32,835 bases of DNA from a virus. The position numbers and the translations under genes were made by a program. How positions within the stretch are numbered: the first letter of the stretch is position 1; each line of letters starts with the position of its first letter. Below, one piece after another: positions 14,601 through 24,167 of the stretch. The notes beneath the pieces are model-generated. The model worked only from the letters and a program-made list of their open reading frames with translations. It did no database searches and was not told where the DNA came from. The stretch covers positions 1 to 32,835 of IMG/VR virus record IMGVR_UViG_3300027833_003644; one strand, written 5' to 3'.

Positions 14601-17600
14601 AAATGAAATTATTGATATTATTAATAACGGTACAGTAGATACTGATATTGCTGTTGATGCACTAACACTACCTACTCCTACAACACCTTTAACAGCAAGC
14701 GCACCAGCCGCTGTAGTAAGACTACAAAACAACAGAGACTTTTTAGCAGCTGAAGGTTTAGCATATCTACAATCAATTGCTCCTAGAAAGTATTTCAACG
14801 ATGCTATTAGAATTAGAGACTTTAAAGAACTAGTTGACGGTGTTAGTTATGACGTATTGTATGGTGGTAACTTTGGTACTAGAGAATTTGCTAAAAACTT
14901 ATTTGTTGACGGCGTACTTCGCTTAGAACTAACTACTAGACAAGAAACAATTGACACACTTACTAGATTAATTAGTGTAACAAGTGATATCCTTTTAGGT
15001 AATTCTGTAACTCCTACAACTGGCAATACAGAATCTGTTATTGGAACGGGTTCTAATGCAACAAGTGCAGAAGTTAATAATGTTACAACTTATATTACTA
15101 TTGTAAAAACACAACTTGAAAACAACAACCTTCTTAGCTTAAACTCTAGCACGTTACCAAACCTTGTTAACGAAGCTGTAACACTAACAGATGCTAAAAA
15201 TGAAATTGATGGTGCAACACCAACAATTAATACTAACGCTATTGCTGTAATGGATACAAACGCTGGCCTAAACTATAGAAGAGAAAAATGTCGCAGAGAT
15301 GTTGGATTAGTTGTAGACGCACTAATTAGAGACTTGTTAAATGGCGGAGACGAATTTAGTACAGAAACACAAGGACAGTACTACGACAGCTACGTTGCAC
15401 AAACAAGTTTAGGTGGCTTTAGCGGCCAAGAGAACGCAACTAAAAATGCAATTAAGTACATTGGTACAATTGCAGGAAGATTGATACAAGGTGCTTATGA
15501 TCCATTACTAATTGAACAAACAGTAAGTGACGCAAGTTATGTTGAACCAGACTTTAGATACGGAGCAGGTGAAGTACAGACTAGTACAATTGTTACTAAT
15601 TTAATTAACAAGATTGTGTTTGCATTTGATCGTAGATACAATCCACCAAAGCGTAATGATGAACTAGATGTGTTCTTAATGAACGATGCTACTAGAATCC
15701 AAAACATGACTGTTCAAGGACACGGCGGCTTTATGGCAGTGCTTGACCCTGAAGGTCAAATTCTTACTAAGTCTCCATATATCCAAGTTGGTTCAAGTTT
15801 CTCTAAGAGTATTAACAAGAAACACTTTGCTGGTGGTATGTTTGTTGATGCGTATGTTGGTAACTTACCTGCATATGTTCCGGCAACAATTGATCCAGAA
15901 GGCGACGGAAGTTCAATATCAGGTAAAGTAAACAACTTTGAAATATGGGTACGTTCAGAAGAAGGACAAGGACTGTTTAACAGAGAACCAGAACTACCAT
16001 GTCCGTTCTATGTAGAAGGTAGACGTTTCCAAGTAAATGCTATATCAGATTACGATAGCGGCAACGGTTGGTGTAAACTTTATCTTGATAAAAACTCAAA
16101 CGCAGGTGCGGGTTATGACGAAACACAGTTTGAAGAAAACCCAGGACAAATAGCAAGAACTGTATATTTACAAACAGCTGGTAACAGAAGTATACTAGGC
16201 AACGACTTTACACAAATTAACGACTTAGGTTATGCACTTGTAACAAACAACGGTGCGTTCTCTGAGATGGTTAGTATGTTTACATATTACTGTCAGGCTG
16301 CATATTATGCTAAGAACGGCTCAGAGATTAGATCAACAACAGGTTCAAATGGCTATGGTAACTTTGGCTTAGTTGCTGAGGGTGCTGATCCAAACGAAAT
16401 TCCAGATCAGGTAACATATGAATATAATATGTCAAATCCTGCAAAGACTGTAACGTTTTTACAAGGCGGCGGCGACACTAACATTCTTGATGCTAGTAGT
16501 ATATATGTATATGATTTAAAATCTGTACCATTTGCTGGGTCAGAGTTTGTTGTACATCATCCAGGAAGTGCAGGATCACTAAGCTATAAAGTTAGTGCTG
16601 TTTCGATTGATACTACAGTAACTAAAACCGACGGTGTATACGATAATACTATTTACAGATTACAAATACAAGGTACAGCAGACGGTGACGGTGGACAATA
16701 CTTTAACAAACTTAAAGAAACTGTAGCAGACGGTACATTCATTGAATATAGATACGGTACTGTACACCAGTTTGATGGCCTTAGAGATCAACAGAATATT
16801 AAAACAAGACCAAGTACCGCTATTAACTTTGATGAAAGCGATGACGTAACATATCGTTCAATTGCATTTGCAAGTAATGATAACTTTGGTACACCAGTTG
16901 ACAGTGATAGTATTATTGCTACATTTGATGAAACATATGACATCATTGAACTAATAACTGATCCAGATAACATTACCGGAAATGGTAACAGTGTAGGCGA
17001 TACAACACTTGCTATTAGAACTACAGTAGGCGAAGCTACAAAACTTATTGATGCAGACATACTACGTCTAACAAGAGACATTGCAGGCAAACAGCCAGGT
17101 GATGCAGGATATGCAGGCGGATTGATATTTACATGGGCAGGACGTACACACCAAATATCAAACTTTGCCCTAGACACAACAGCAATAGATCCTGTAAACT
17201 TTAGTACAGACGGTAGAAGATATAAAATTACAGTCCTTGGTAACACTGACTGGAATGCTGTGGCAGGAACTAGCGGAGTTGTATATGCTGTAGACGATAT
17301 TATACGTCCAACATCAGCGTCAAATGCAGGAACAACAGGTAGAGGAACAGACCAAGGCGCAGGTATACTTACAATTGAATCAGCAGCAATAACAGATATT
17401 ACATCAGGTGGTACTGGTATCGCAACAGCATTGCCAGGAACAGCAATACCGTTAGTTGCTGCACTACCTGCATTAGCTACAGCTGAAATTACTGTAGCAA
17501 TATCATTGTGTAGAGCTACGTCACATGACTTTACACAAATTGGTTCAGGTGGATTTAACGACAGTAACTATCCAAATGTACTATTAGGTCAACCAGTTAA

Positions 17601-20600
17601 CTCACTGGCAGCATTTTACTCAGATGCTCCGGGTGCTGAGAAAGCACAAGTTTGGGAAAGACGCAAAGGGCGTGTGTTCTGGATGGCAACTGACCAATAT
17701 GGATTCTTCCGTGTAGGTAAGTATTTCAATGTTGACCAAGCACAAGGTTCAATCAGTTTCTCCGGCGAACTTACAATTACTAATGCTAACGGCTTAGGAT
17801 TTAAGAAAGGTGTCGAAATTGACGAGTTCTCAATTGATGACAATATGGCAGATGAATCAGAAGGTGCTGTACCTACAGAATTTGCTGTAGTTAATTACAT
17901 CAATAAACGTTTAGGCAGAGATAAAAACGACAATGTAGTTGCAGGTGCGATTACTCCTGGTTACTTACCATTATCAGGTAGTGCAGAAATGTCTAACTCT
18001 TTACGCTTAGGTAATAACAAAATACAAAATGTTGCAACACCTACAGCAGGAAGTGATGCATCAACTAAAGCATATGTAGACGCAAGAGTACTTGAGTTTG
18101 ATAGTTATGAAGCATTAAGAAACACTACAGATAACAGACCAGAAGGCGGCGATGTAGTTGTATACACAGGTATTAAGAAAGTATTAATTGAAGTACCTAG
18201 TGATTCAGCTGGTAGTCAAACATTTGTAGTTGGCGATCTAATAACAGATCCGAGTGGTACAAAGTCTGCAAGAATTGTAGACCTAGTACAAACAACTGAT
18301 GCAATTGTAGGCGAAAACGAGCCAGGGCAGAATATATGGATTGTGTTCTACGAACTACAAGGCGTAAGCGGCGACTTCCTACTAACAGATAACTTAATCA
18401 AAGGTGTAACAACAAAAGCAACTGTTAGTGCAGCAATGCTTAGAGGACCATTTGAAGAAGTTGGTCACGCAAGAGAAGCATCAACTAGTGTAATTAACTA
18501 CACTGTTACACGAACTGATAGTGTACTTGATGATGCACTAGTAGGACCAATTGCAGAAGTTGATTTCCAAATTCAAAATGACTCGATTGTTAATGCTGAT
18601 ATTAACTCATCTGCTAGTATACAACAAAGTAAACTATTACTAGAACGTGCTAAACCACGTTCAACAAGTTCAGGACTATTTGGAAGTAATAATGCAGTTG
18701 GCCAAGGAAACAGAGGACTAGCATCGTTTGATGACGATAACTTATCACATGAGATAGAAGTAACTGTAAACTTAGGTGTAACTATTGTTGCAGGAGATTA
18801 TATATACCAAGGATCTAAAATTGGTACTGTTGTAAATAGTATTTCTAATGGAACTATATTTGTAATTAGAACATCAGACGCATTTACAGTTGATGGTTCA
18901 ACTATCCTACAGAAAGCATCGTTTACTGGCGGAGTAGAAGGTTCAAAAATAGCACTAGGTGCTACAATAACTAACATCAACGAAAGTGGATATATTGGTC
19001 TAAAAGATAGAGCATTAGGTTATAACAAACTAGAAACAATTGCAAGCGAAAACTTATTAGGACGCTATAATGCTCTTACAGGTGATATTGAATCAGTACC
19101 ATTTGAAAGAGTTATTGATCAAGGTTTTGGTATTCAAGATACTGACTTTGTTAACAGCGAAAACACGGTGATTACAGGACAAGTACTTACATTTGGTACA
19201 AACGTAAGTTTAGACAATGGTGAAACACTAGTACAAAACCAGGGTGCTGGTATTATTGTTGAAGGTACTGTACAAGGTGCTGTTGTTTCTGAGAAGAAAG
19301 TATATGTTATAAATGTTATTAGACAAGGTACATCAACAGCAGCTGCATTTAATGCATCAGCAGGTATAGTAGACAGTAATAGCAATGCTGTAGGAACACC
19401 TACAGAAATTACAGGCTCCACACAAAACATTAGTGGTAAAGCAATGGTACAACTTCAAGAAGGTGTATATGCTACAACACAAATTAGTAGTGGTTCAGCA
19501 AACGATAGTATTGCTAGAAGGTCACCAACAGGTGGGCTACAAGCTAACACATTTGCTGTTGGTGGATCTGCTGATAACATTGTATTGTCAGATTCAGGCA
19601 ACACGCTAACACTTAGTACAGTACAAGGCGGCGTAATATTAACAGCAGCAGGCACAACTAATCCTACTGTAGAAATACCGGGTAACATTGATCAAGGTGC
19701 AACTAACGTAACACAAAGTAATTTCCAAGCTGGTAGTAGCTTTAACAATGATCCAATGCTGTCAACTAACTGGATATATGCTCCGTTTATTGAGGCGCCA
19801 GGAGAAGGTGATTCAGGTAGTACAGGTATTGGTATTGGTGCTGGGGGTGGCTTTACAAATTCAGCAGCTGATAGAATACTATTAGTTACTGGCGGTAATG
19901 AAAGACTTAGAGCACAAGACACTGGAGTAGTAGTTACTGGATCATTAGTAGCTGGTAGTTATTCAGGAGGCACTGTAAGTGGTACATCAGGAACATTTAG
20001 TGGTGCTGTAAGTGGTACAACTGGTACATTCAGTAGTACCGTAAGTGGTACATCAGGAACATTTAGTGCAGGCGTAAGTGGTACAACAGCATCATTTACA
20101 GGCAATGTTGATTTAGGTAATGCATCAGCTGATACTATATCAATGAATGGTAGTGTTGATACTAATATTATTCCAACTGGAACACGTAATATCGGTAGTG
20201 CAACAAGTACTTGGAGTACTGTATACGCTACAACATTCTCAGGTACAGCTACTACAGCAAGATATGCTGACTTAGCAGAAAACTACTTAGCTGATGGCAA
20301 GTACGAAGCAGGTACTGTTATTGCACTAGGCGGATCAGCAGAAGTAACAGCTACAGTTACTATGAAGGATCATAGAGTAGCAGGCATTGTTTCAACTAAC
20401 CCAGCACACTTAATGAACTCGCACTTAGAAGGTGAGCATGTAGTTGCTGTTGCGCTAACAGGGCGTGTACCATGTAAAGTGATTGGTAAAGTTGCAAAAG
20501 GTGATATGCTAGTTTCTAGTAATGTGCCAGGATATGCTATGGTAGACAACGATCCAAAACTTGGTACACTGATTGGTAAAGCAATTGAAGGCAAAGTAGA

Positions 20601-20640
20601 CGACGGCAAAGGTGTTGTTGAGGTATTAGTCGGTAAGTAA
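11698..20640 (+). CDS. Giant modular tail-fibre protein (2,980 aa)
   Basis: This very long fibre or adhesin has a clear modular order. Residues 1-38 hold the module GNDGTGDSIRESFRKVNENF, shared with the protein at 23456. Phage-fibre repeats follow: GDTMEGPLILSD near 306 and AATKFYVDN near 336. INIYVSTSGDD-like sequence near 351 resembles the entry of a right-handed beta-helix. CERDTGLMLDAVAFD near 463 and CRRDVGLVVDAL near 1198 are related repeats, as are GITYDVVFGTNF near 901 and GVSYDVLYGGNF near 1048. MTVQGHGGFMAVLDPEGQ lies near 1335 and PLSGSAEMSNSLRLGNNKIQ near 2092. Four 11-residue SGT repeats occupy 2758-2801. The C-terminal domain from about 2854 (ARYADLAENY, RVAGIVSTNPAHLMN, VGK end) is typical of marine T4-like fibres. 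A CGGAG site precedes the start. It probably forms a host-contact fibre; its exact position on the virion is not shown. Confidence 0.87.
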   Translation: MAKLDIDIGVEGNDGTGDSIRESFRKVNENFQELYAAFGVGGNISFTTLGDTPNALEGDKVLYTVPTADGPQVGLFNLVSDVAAGDSDTDSITIERDGANLILKTSFRSVANDDRPALGGGLNAQGYGIAGVGIDQAAVTDWNSKHNFSPERADITVDDLVITKGYADSRYVAGDRPLRIGDEPATIEDTDYIVTVQSYADGNIVLPGHGYTKTVDGTPFIFKAEDTDPTGIVSGDTYYLRFVNADELSVHRTQEGGLQNTDKAYITHTIDVDDIHKFTDAAYNTDLAGLWLDNQAIPRKSIVRRQGDTMEGPLILSDSPGELAGLTTSEEDLQAATKFYVDNTSYSSPTNIYVSTSGDDTMRGVPSGKEGTSPSYAYRSINAAAQRAEEMMKASTIEAGPYMQTITRDGGTANAEVVSAEIDGALFNETRTLITNNRAFLIKELTAYLKFKYPEFEYDVDLCERDTGLMLDAVAFDMNRSQSAVLATANSLTRIAGERYYASASARIAITRQLTQTVDHIETLRDYLADYVLLNRPYKQVSISGVSQDLICRVTTSLAHGFESKNIVKMTDIVGMTEVNDTFYYVKPVSSTQFEIFTDEALEIPVNSLAFSAYSSSGVVGQVFQTDDKQFSDSVALPTGTLERQEVRNRFDLIVEIVSDGIDAGSRTVQGRTYNLKINNGSLTNLDQFLDIRPGKVIFGKISGAQGRIVETITETDGSGGNFDLIKLHLLKAIDFIEGEGLEFGNFVYQKQIGIMVETGQYEEDYPIKIAPNVTVRGDEFRRVIVRPKRRVSQSKWAKTYIYRDKEFDGIETASAGSRFYNQTGDWQGYFGYHYLTNPEKEENVGIKVTNVGEYLASAAILKENKLFITEEVISYIDNNTADILYDKTQFGDDLFALITGITYDVVFGTNFNARYFGQRFQRSSSIYLDPALQTLWVFGLTEARSIITGLPAVASSSDATTRATNAINEIIDIINNGTVDTDIAVDALTLPTPTTPLTASAPAAVVRLQNNRDFLAAEGLAYLQSIAPRKYFNDAIRIRDFKELVDGVSYDVLYGGNFGTREFAKNLFVDGVLRLELTTRQETIDTLTRLISVTSDILLGNSVTPTTGNTESVIGTGSNATSAEVNNVTTYITIVKTQLENNNLLSLNSSTLPNLVNEAVTLTDAKNEIDGATPTINTNAIAVMDTNAGLNYRREKCRRDVGLVVDALIRDLLNGGDEFSTETQGQYYDSYVAQTSLGGFSGQENATKNAIKYIGTIAGRLIQGAYDPLLIEQTVSDASYVEPDFRYGAGEVQTSTIVTNLINKIVFAFDRRYNPPKRNDELDVFLMNDATRIQNMTVQGHGGFMAVLDPEGQILTKSPYIQVGSSFSKSINKKHFAGGMFVDAYVGNLPAYVPATIDPEGDGSSISGKVNNFEIWVRSEEGQGLFNREPELPCPFYVEGRRFQVNAISDYDSGNGWCKLYLDKNSNAGAGYDETQFEENPGQIARTVYLQTAGNRSILGNDFTQINDLGYALVTNNGAFSEMVSMFTYYCQAAYYAKNGSEIRSTTGSNGYGNFGLVAEGADPNEIPDQVTYEYNMSNPAKTVTFLQGGGDTNILDASSIYVYDLKSVPFAGSEFVVHHPGSAGSLSYKVSAVSIDTTVTKTDGVYDNTIYRLQIQGTADGDGGQYFNKLKETVADGTFIEYRYGTVHQFDGLRDQQNIKTRPSTAINFDESDDVTYRSIAFASNDNFGTPVDSDSIIATFDETYDIIELITDPDNITGNGNSVGDTTLAIRTTVGEATKLIDADILRLTRDIAGKQPGDAGYAGGLIFTWAGRTHQISNFALDTTAIDPVNFSTDGRRYKITVLGNTDWNAVAGTSGVVYAVDDIIRPTSASNAGTTGRGTDQGAGILTIESAAITDITSGGTGIATALPGTAIPLVAALPALATAEITVAISLCRATSHDFTQIGSGGFNDSNYPNVLLGQPVNSLAAFYSDAPGAEKAQVWERRKGRVFWMATDQYGFFRVGKYFNVDQAQGSISFSGELTITNANGLGFKKGVEIDEFSIDDNMADESEGAVPTEFAVVNYINKRLGRDKNDNVVAGAITPGYLPLSGSAEMSNSLRLGNNKIQNVATPTAGSDASTKAYVDARVLEFDSYEALRNTTDNRPEGGDVVVYTGIKKVLIEVPSDSAGSQTFVVGDLITDPSGTKSARIVDLVQTTDAIVGENEPGQNIWIVFYELQGVSGDFLLTDNLIKGVTTKATVSAAMLRGPFEEVGHAREASTSVINYTVTRTDSVLDDALVGPIAEVDFQIQNDSIVNADINSSASIQQSKLLLERAKPRSTSSGLFGSNNAVGQGNRGLASFDDDNLSHEIEVTVNLGVTIVAGDYIYQGSKIGTVVNSISNGTIFVIRTSDAFTVDGSTILQKASFTGGVEGSKIALGATITNINESGYIGLKDRALGYNKLETIASENLLGRYNALTGDIESVPFERVIDQGFGIQDTDFVNSENTVITGQVLTFGTNVSLDNGETLVQNQGAGIIVEGTVQGAVVSEKKVYVINVIRQGTSTAAAFNASAGIVDSNSNAVGTPTEITGSTQNISGKAMVQLQEGVYATTQISSGSANDSIARRSPTGGLQANTFAVGGSADNIVLSDSGNTLTLSTVQGGVILTAAGTTNPTVEIPGNIDQGATNVTQSNFQAGSSFNNDPMLSTNWIYAPFIEAPGEGDSGSTGIGIGAGGGFTNSAADRILLVTGGNERLRAQDTGVVVTGSLVAGSYSGGTVSGTSGTFSGAVSGTTGTFSSTVSGTSGTFSAGVSGTTASFTGNVDLGNASADTISMNGSVDTNIIPTGTRNIGSATSTWSTVYATTFSGTATTARYADLAENYLADGKYEAGTVIALGGSAEVTATVTMKDHRVAGIVSTNPAHLMNSHLEGEHVVAVALTGRVPCKVIGKVAKGDMLVSSNVPGYAMVDNDPKLGTLIGKAIEGKVDDGKGVVEVLVGK
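19969..20100 (+). repeat. Four tandem 33-bp repeats in fibre gene
   Basis: Four in-frame 33-base units at 19969, 20002, 20035 and 20068 encode 11-residue repeats with consensus xxVSGT(S/T)GTFS; the last copy has degenerated to VSGTTASFT. Copies 1 and 3 share an identical 24-base stretch (gtaagtggtacatcaggaac and onward), so unequal recombination could easily change the copy number. Confidence 0.85.
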
Positions 20641-20647
20641 CAAACAC

Positions 20648-20656
20648 GATAAATAT
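20648..20656 (+). promoter_or_regulatory. T4-type late promoter box GATAAATAT
   Basis: GATAAATAT lies 8 bases after the giant fibre stop and 28 bases before the 20676 start, with TAGGAAA as ribosome-binding site between them. Confidence 0.7.
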
Positions 20657-20675
20657 ATAAAATAGGAAACGAAAC

Positions 20676-22571
20676 ATGGCAAACAGAATACCGTTAGTAT
20701 TTGATACAGTAGCAAATAAGATTAAAGAGTTACCAACTGGTGATAATCTTAATATGTCTAGTAGTAGTATTAATGATGCTATTAATATTAGTGCATCAGG
20801 CACAGTGTCGGCTAATACAGTTAGCACAGTCAACTTAAATATTGCAGGAACGCCTATAGGTGAAGTAGCAAAAACAAACAGCTACACTGACTTATCAAAT
20901 CTTCCTACACTATTTGATGGAGATTATAATAGCTTAACTAATAAGCCTTCAGCTATTGTAGCAGCATGGGCAGATATAACTGGCAAACCAGTTATCGCAT
21001 CTAGTTTAAGCCAGTTAGTAAACGACACTAATTTTGTAACAAATGCACAAGTAACAATACAATCAACTCAAGTAGCTGGACTAGCAGCTGTTGCAACAGG
21101 TGGTTCTTATCTTGATCTAACAGACGCAGCACAACTTATATCAAGAGCAGAAATAGCTGGTGGAACATTAACAATTGATGTAAACAACACTGGTGACTTA
21201 GAAGGTAGTGTGTTTAGCACAGATGGCGGCACAAAACTTATAGACGGAGTTACAAAAAGTGCGTCACTTGTAAACTTAGATGCAACTGGTACTATTACTG
21301 GTAACTTAACTGGTAACGTAACTGGCGATCATACAGGTACACATATTGGTGATGTATATTCTCAAGACGGAATAAAACAAGTATTGTTCTCAGGCAACAC
21401 GTTTGAAGATGATGCGTTATTTAAAGGCAATGTTTCAGGACAATTATTTTCACCGGACTTATCAACAATGCTAGTTGATCAAGATGGTAACTTCTTTGGC
21501 GATTTTAAAGGATCATTATTTGGAGATGATAGTTCTGTAATAGTTGACGCTATTACTAATAGTGTATATGCAGGAACAATAACAGCATCTACTAAGTTCG
21601 TTGGTAATGTAGAAAGCACAGCAACACTAACTCTTACAGCACAAAACGGTATTACACTTTCACCAGCTGGTCCAGTAAACGTACCAAACGCTAGTACAAT
21701 TTCATTAAGTGCAACAAGTACTATTGCTATTGGAGCAACAGATGATTTAACACTATCATCAAACACAGGTAAAGTAAAAATTACAGGTGCAGTTGACTTT
21801 ACAGGTGCTACTTCAATTGATTTCAATACAGCAACAATTAACAATTTAGAATTTGCAGATATTTCTACAACACCAACTACATTGGCAGGTTATGGGATTA
21901 CAGATGCTTACACACAAACACAAGTTGATACCGCTATTACAAATGCAACTTCTAGTATTGTTATCCCAAGCGGTTCATCACAATCAATTGATGTTGTTGC
22001 TGATGATTCAACACTACTAGTTGATAGTGTAAACGGAACACTGAACGCCACAACACTTACAGGTGCTCTACCCGCAATAGATGGTAGTTCATTAACAGGT
22101 GTTACAACAGCATTTTCAAACATTACAAGTACACCAACAACACTTGCTGGCTATGGAATTACAGATGCGGTAGACCCTTCAGCAGAAACAACATTTACAG
22201 CAGACGTAAAATTTGACACAGGTGTTGAAGAAAAGTTTGCTACACTAACAGGCAGCACTGGAGTCACAGCAATGGATTGTGCTAATGGACACGTTCATTA
22301 TCTAACAGGTATGGATGGCGATATCACAGCAAACTTTACAAACTTAGGTTTGACTGCCGAATACGCCACAAACCTAACAGTAATTATTAACCAAGGTGCT
22401 ACACCTCGTGAAGTTACCGCTGTCCAGATAGGAGGAGCGGCACAAACCATAGAATGGCAAGGTGGCGTGGCTCCTACAGGAAATGCAAACGGAATTGATT
22501 CATTCTCATTTACGATACTAAATGATGGTGGTGCTTACGTTGTGCTTGGACAGATGGTAGACTTCACATAA
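20676..22571 (+). CDS. Tail-fibre-like structural protein (631 aa)
   Basis: The N-terminus (MANRIPLVFDTVANKIKEL) is of the kind that opens many marine phage fibres. It is followed by SYTDLSNLPTLFDGDYNSLT and WADITGKP repeats (about 69-110), characteristic of fibre shafts. A duplicated module, TPTTLAGYGITDA, appears near 400 and 485. Central regions carry GNLTGNVTGDHTGTHIGDVY, a short-strand repeat typical of trimeric beta structure. The last about 100 residues form a compact beta-sandwich cap (NGHVHYLTGMDGDI ... WQGGVAP) that also occurs, diverged, at the end of the 26875 protein. The HVH could bind metal. It overlaps the next gene by one base (TAATG) and follows a late promoter. Confidence 0.8.
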   Translation: MANRIPLVFDTVANKIKELPTGDNLNMSSSSINDAINISASGTVSANTVSTVNLNIAGTPIGEVAKTNSYTDLSNLPTLFDGDYNSLTNKPSAIVAAWADITGKPVIASSLSQLVNDTNFVTNAQVTIQSTQVAGLAAVATGGSYLDLTDAAQLISRAEIAGGTLTIDVNNTGDLEGSVFSTDGGTKLIDGVTKSASLVNLDATGTITGNLTGNVTGDHTGTHIGDVYSQDGIKQVLFSGNTFEDDALFKGNVSGQLFSPDLSTMLVDQDGNFFGDFKGSLFGDDSSVIVDAITNSVYAGTITASTKFVGNVESTATLTLTAQNGITLSPAGPVNVPNASTISLSATSTIAIGATDDLTLSSNTGKVKITGAVDFTGATSIDFNTATINNLEFADISTTPTTLAGYGITDAYTQTQVDTAITNATSSIVIPSGSSQSIDVVADDSTLLVDSVNGTLNATTLTGALPAIDGSSLTGVTTAFSNITSTPTTLAGYGITDAVDPSAETTFTADVKFDTGVEEKFATLTGSTGVTAMDCANGHVHYLTGMDGDITANFTNLGLTAEYATNLTVIINQGATPREVTAVQIGGAAQTIEWQGGVAPTGNANGIDSFSFTILNDGGAYVVLGQMVDFT

Positions 22572-23428
22572 TGCCTTTATTATCAACAGCAACAGGTAGT
22601 TTTTTCGCAGGACGTAGAGCAACAGCATTTAGTAGCACGCCGCCGGCGGCTTGGGATCCTTCAACAGATATAACTTCTGCTATTTGGTTTGATGCTAGTG
22701 ACACCGGCAGTTACACACTAAGTGGATCAAATGTAACAGCACTAACAGACAAAGCAGGAAACGCAACCGTAAGCATAACAGGCACACCAAACACTGGCAA
22801 CACACTAGACAGCAAAAATGTTTTTACATTCTCAGGCAGTGAAGATTTCACAACCGACGAAGTTGCACAAGCCAACAATGGTAATCACTGGGCCATTGGA
22901 GTAATGCAATGGAATCAACGTAACGACTCACAGGATAGTTTTTGGAGCACAGAAAACAATAGTGGGTCTATACTAAACAAAAGAGATTATGCTATCAGTG
23001 CTGGTGCCAGCAACTTTGACGGTGAGTTAGATTTAGATGGACTGTCTTCAGGCAGGATTTCAACAACTATAGGAAATCTACAAGAATTTGATTCAGGTAT
23101 AGCACAGAACACTTGGGTTATAATGGTTGTTATATTCAACAAAACAGGCAACCAAATCGCACTAAGAGTAAACGGAACAGATGCGTTTACACCTGTAAAT
23201 GACTATGATAACTCACTAGACACTCTTATGGATCTACGCATAATGCGTAACAGAGCAAACGAACGAATGAGCGGCAGAATGGCAGAATTTTTCTCAGTAG
23301 CAGACGTTCCTGGCACAGGCAGCACAGACATCTCAACTGTAATACAAGCAGAAGGTTATCTTGCTCACAAATGGAATTTAGCAGGCAATTTACCATTGGA
23401 TCACACATATAAATCGTCAGCACCGTAA
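22571..23428 (+). CDS. LamG/concanavalin-like adhesin
   Basis: This 285-residue protein looks like a lectin-fold (LamG or concanavalin-like) domain. ITSAIWFDASDTGSY (about 34-48) is followed by GSNVTALTDKAGN and a jelly-roll of strands with FTFSGSEDF, WVIMVVIFNK and QIALRVNGT. It ends in EGYLAHKWNLAGNLP near residues 259-273, a typical terminal strand of such domains. The first 30 residues are Ala/Ser/Thr-rich and may tether it to the fibre. Its start shares one base with the stop of the upstream fibre gene, so the two are probably co-translated. The lectin protein is then likely the tip or accessory adhesin of that fibre. The glycan target is unknown. Confidence 0.72.
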   Translation: MPLLSTATGSFFAGRRATAFSSTPPAAWDPSTDITSAIWFDASDTGSYTLSGSNVTALTDKAGNATVSITGTPNTGNTLDSKNVFTFSGSEDFTTDEVAQANNGNHWAIGVMQWNQRNDSQDSFWSTENNSGSILNKRDYAISAGASNFDGELDLDGLSSGRISTTIGNLQEFDSGIAQNTWVIMVVIFNKTGNQIALRVNGTDAFTPVNDYDNSLDTLMDLRIMRNRANERMSGRMAEFFSVADVPGTGSTDISTVIQAEGYLAHKWNLAGNLPLDHTYKSSAP

Positions 23429-23437
23429 GATAAATAT
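23429..23437 (+). promoter_or_regulatory. T4-type late promoter box GATAAATAT
   Basis: GATAAATAT begins directly after the upstream stop codon (23426-23428) and stands 27 bases before the 23456 start, with TAGGAAAG between them. Confidence 0.7.
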
Positions 23438-23455
23438 TACAAATAGGAAAGAAAA

Positions 23456-24154
23456 ATGGCAATTACATACATTAACACAGGAACAATCGCAAACGACGGA
23501 ACTGGTGATGATCTTCGTGAAGCATTTATAAAAATAAATGATAACTTTGAAGAATTAGATTTAAGAATTATAGAAGAAACAGTTATACAAAACAATGGCA
23601 GTATAGGCGAAAGTTTATACACAGGTAAAGATGATAGTATACACGGTTTTAAAAGACTCAATGCAGGAAGCAATGTTACACTAACAACAACTGACAATAC
23701 TATTACTGTTAGTGCAGCTGAAGCATTAGATTCTTTAATTGTCGTAAGTGATAGCGGAACAATAACTGTAGCACAAGGTCAGACTATGAGTGTTCATGGC
23801 GGCGAAGGTGTCGGTACTAGAGTTAACGGACAGCAATTAATTATTGACCTTGACACTACTGGAATTGTTGCAAGAGATTCAGCACCATCACTAAGTGGAA
23901 CACTATCAGCAAACAATAATAACATTATTGGTGCAGGTACAATAACAGCTACAACAGTTAATGCTTATATTGAAGGTCTAGTATATGGGTACGATATTAG
24001 AACATTTGGTCCGTATCTAAGTGGATTTGATTTTGGTAGCTTTAGAAATACTTACAATAATGGTTTAGAGTTTATCTTAGCTACAGTAGATCTTGACTTT
24101 GGTGCAATAACACCTGAAACTGGAGACACTGTGGACCTAGGCTTTATTGTATAA
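23456..24154 (+). CDS. Structural protein sharing fibre N-terminal module
   Basis: This 232-residue protein begins with INTGTIANDGTGDDLREAF and KINDNFEELD, the same NDGTGD...REF-x-K-x-N-x-NF-x-EL module that opens the giant fibre. A beta-rich body follows (GSNVTLTTTDNTITVS; SLSGTLSANNNNIIGAGTIT, the latter a common fibre repeat). The C-terminal region (YLSGFDFGSFRNTYNN...) is of unknown fold. The shared head suggests that it docks to the same virion platform, probably the baseplate or a collar of fibres. It is expressed from its own late box and is 13 bases upstream of the Ig-like protein. Confidence 0.72.
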   Translation: MAITYINTGTIANDGTGDDLREAFIKINDNFEELDLRIIEETVIQNNGSIGESLYTGKDDSIHGFKRLNAGSNVTLTTTDNTITVSAAEALDSLIVVSDSGTITVAQGQTMSVHGGEGVGTRVNGQQLIIDLDTTGIVARDSAPSLSGTLSANNNNIIGAGTITATTVNAYIEGLVYGYDIRTFGPYLSGFDFGSFRNTYNNGLEFILATVDLDFGAITPETGDTVDLGFIV

Positions 24155-24167
24155 TAAGGAATAAAAT

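Noticed and set aside
11562-20609. Many minus-strand frames under the giant fibre gene (e.g. 14352-14798, 16788-17246)
   Set aside because: They mirror the repetitive, Thr/Ser/Asn-rich coding strand; translations are low-complexity and start without ribosome-binding sites.
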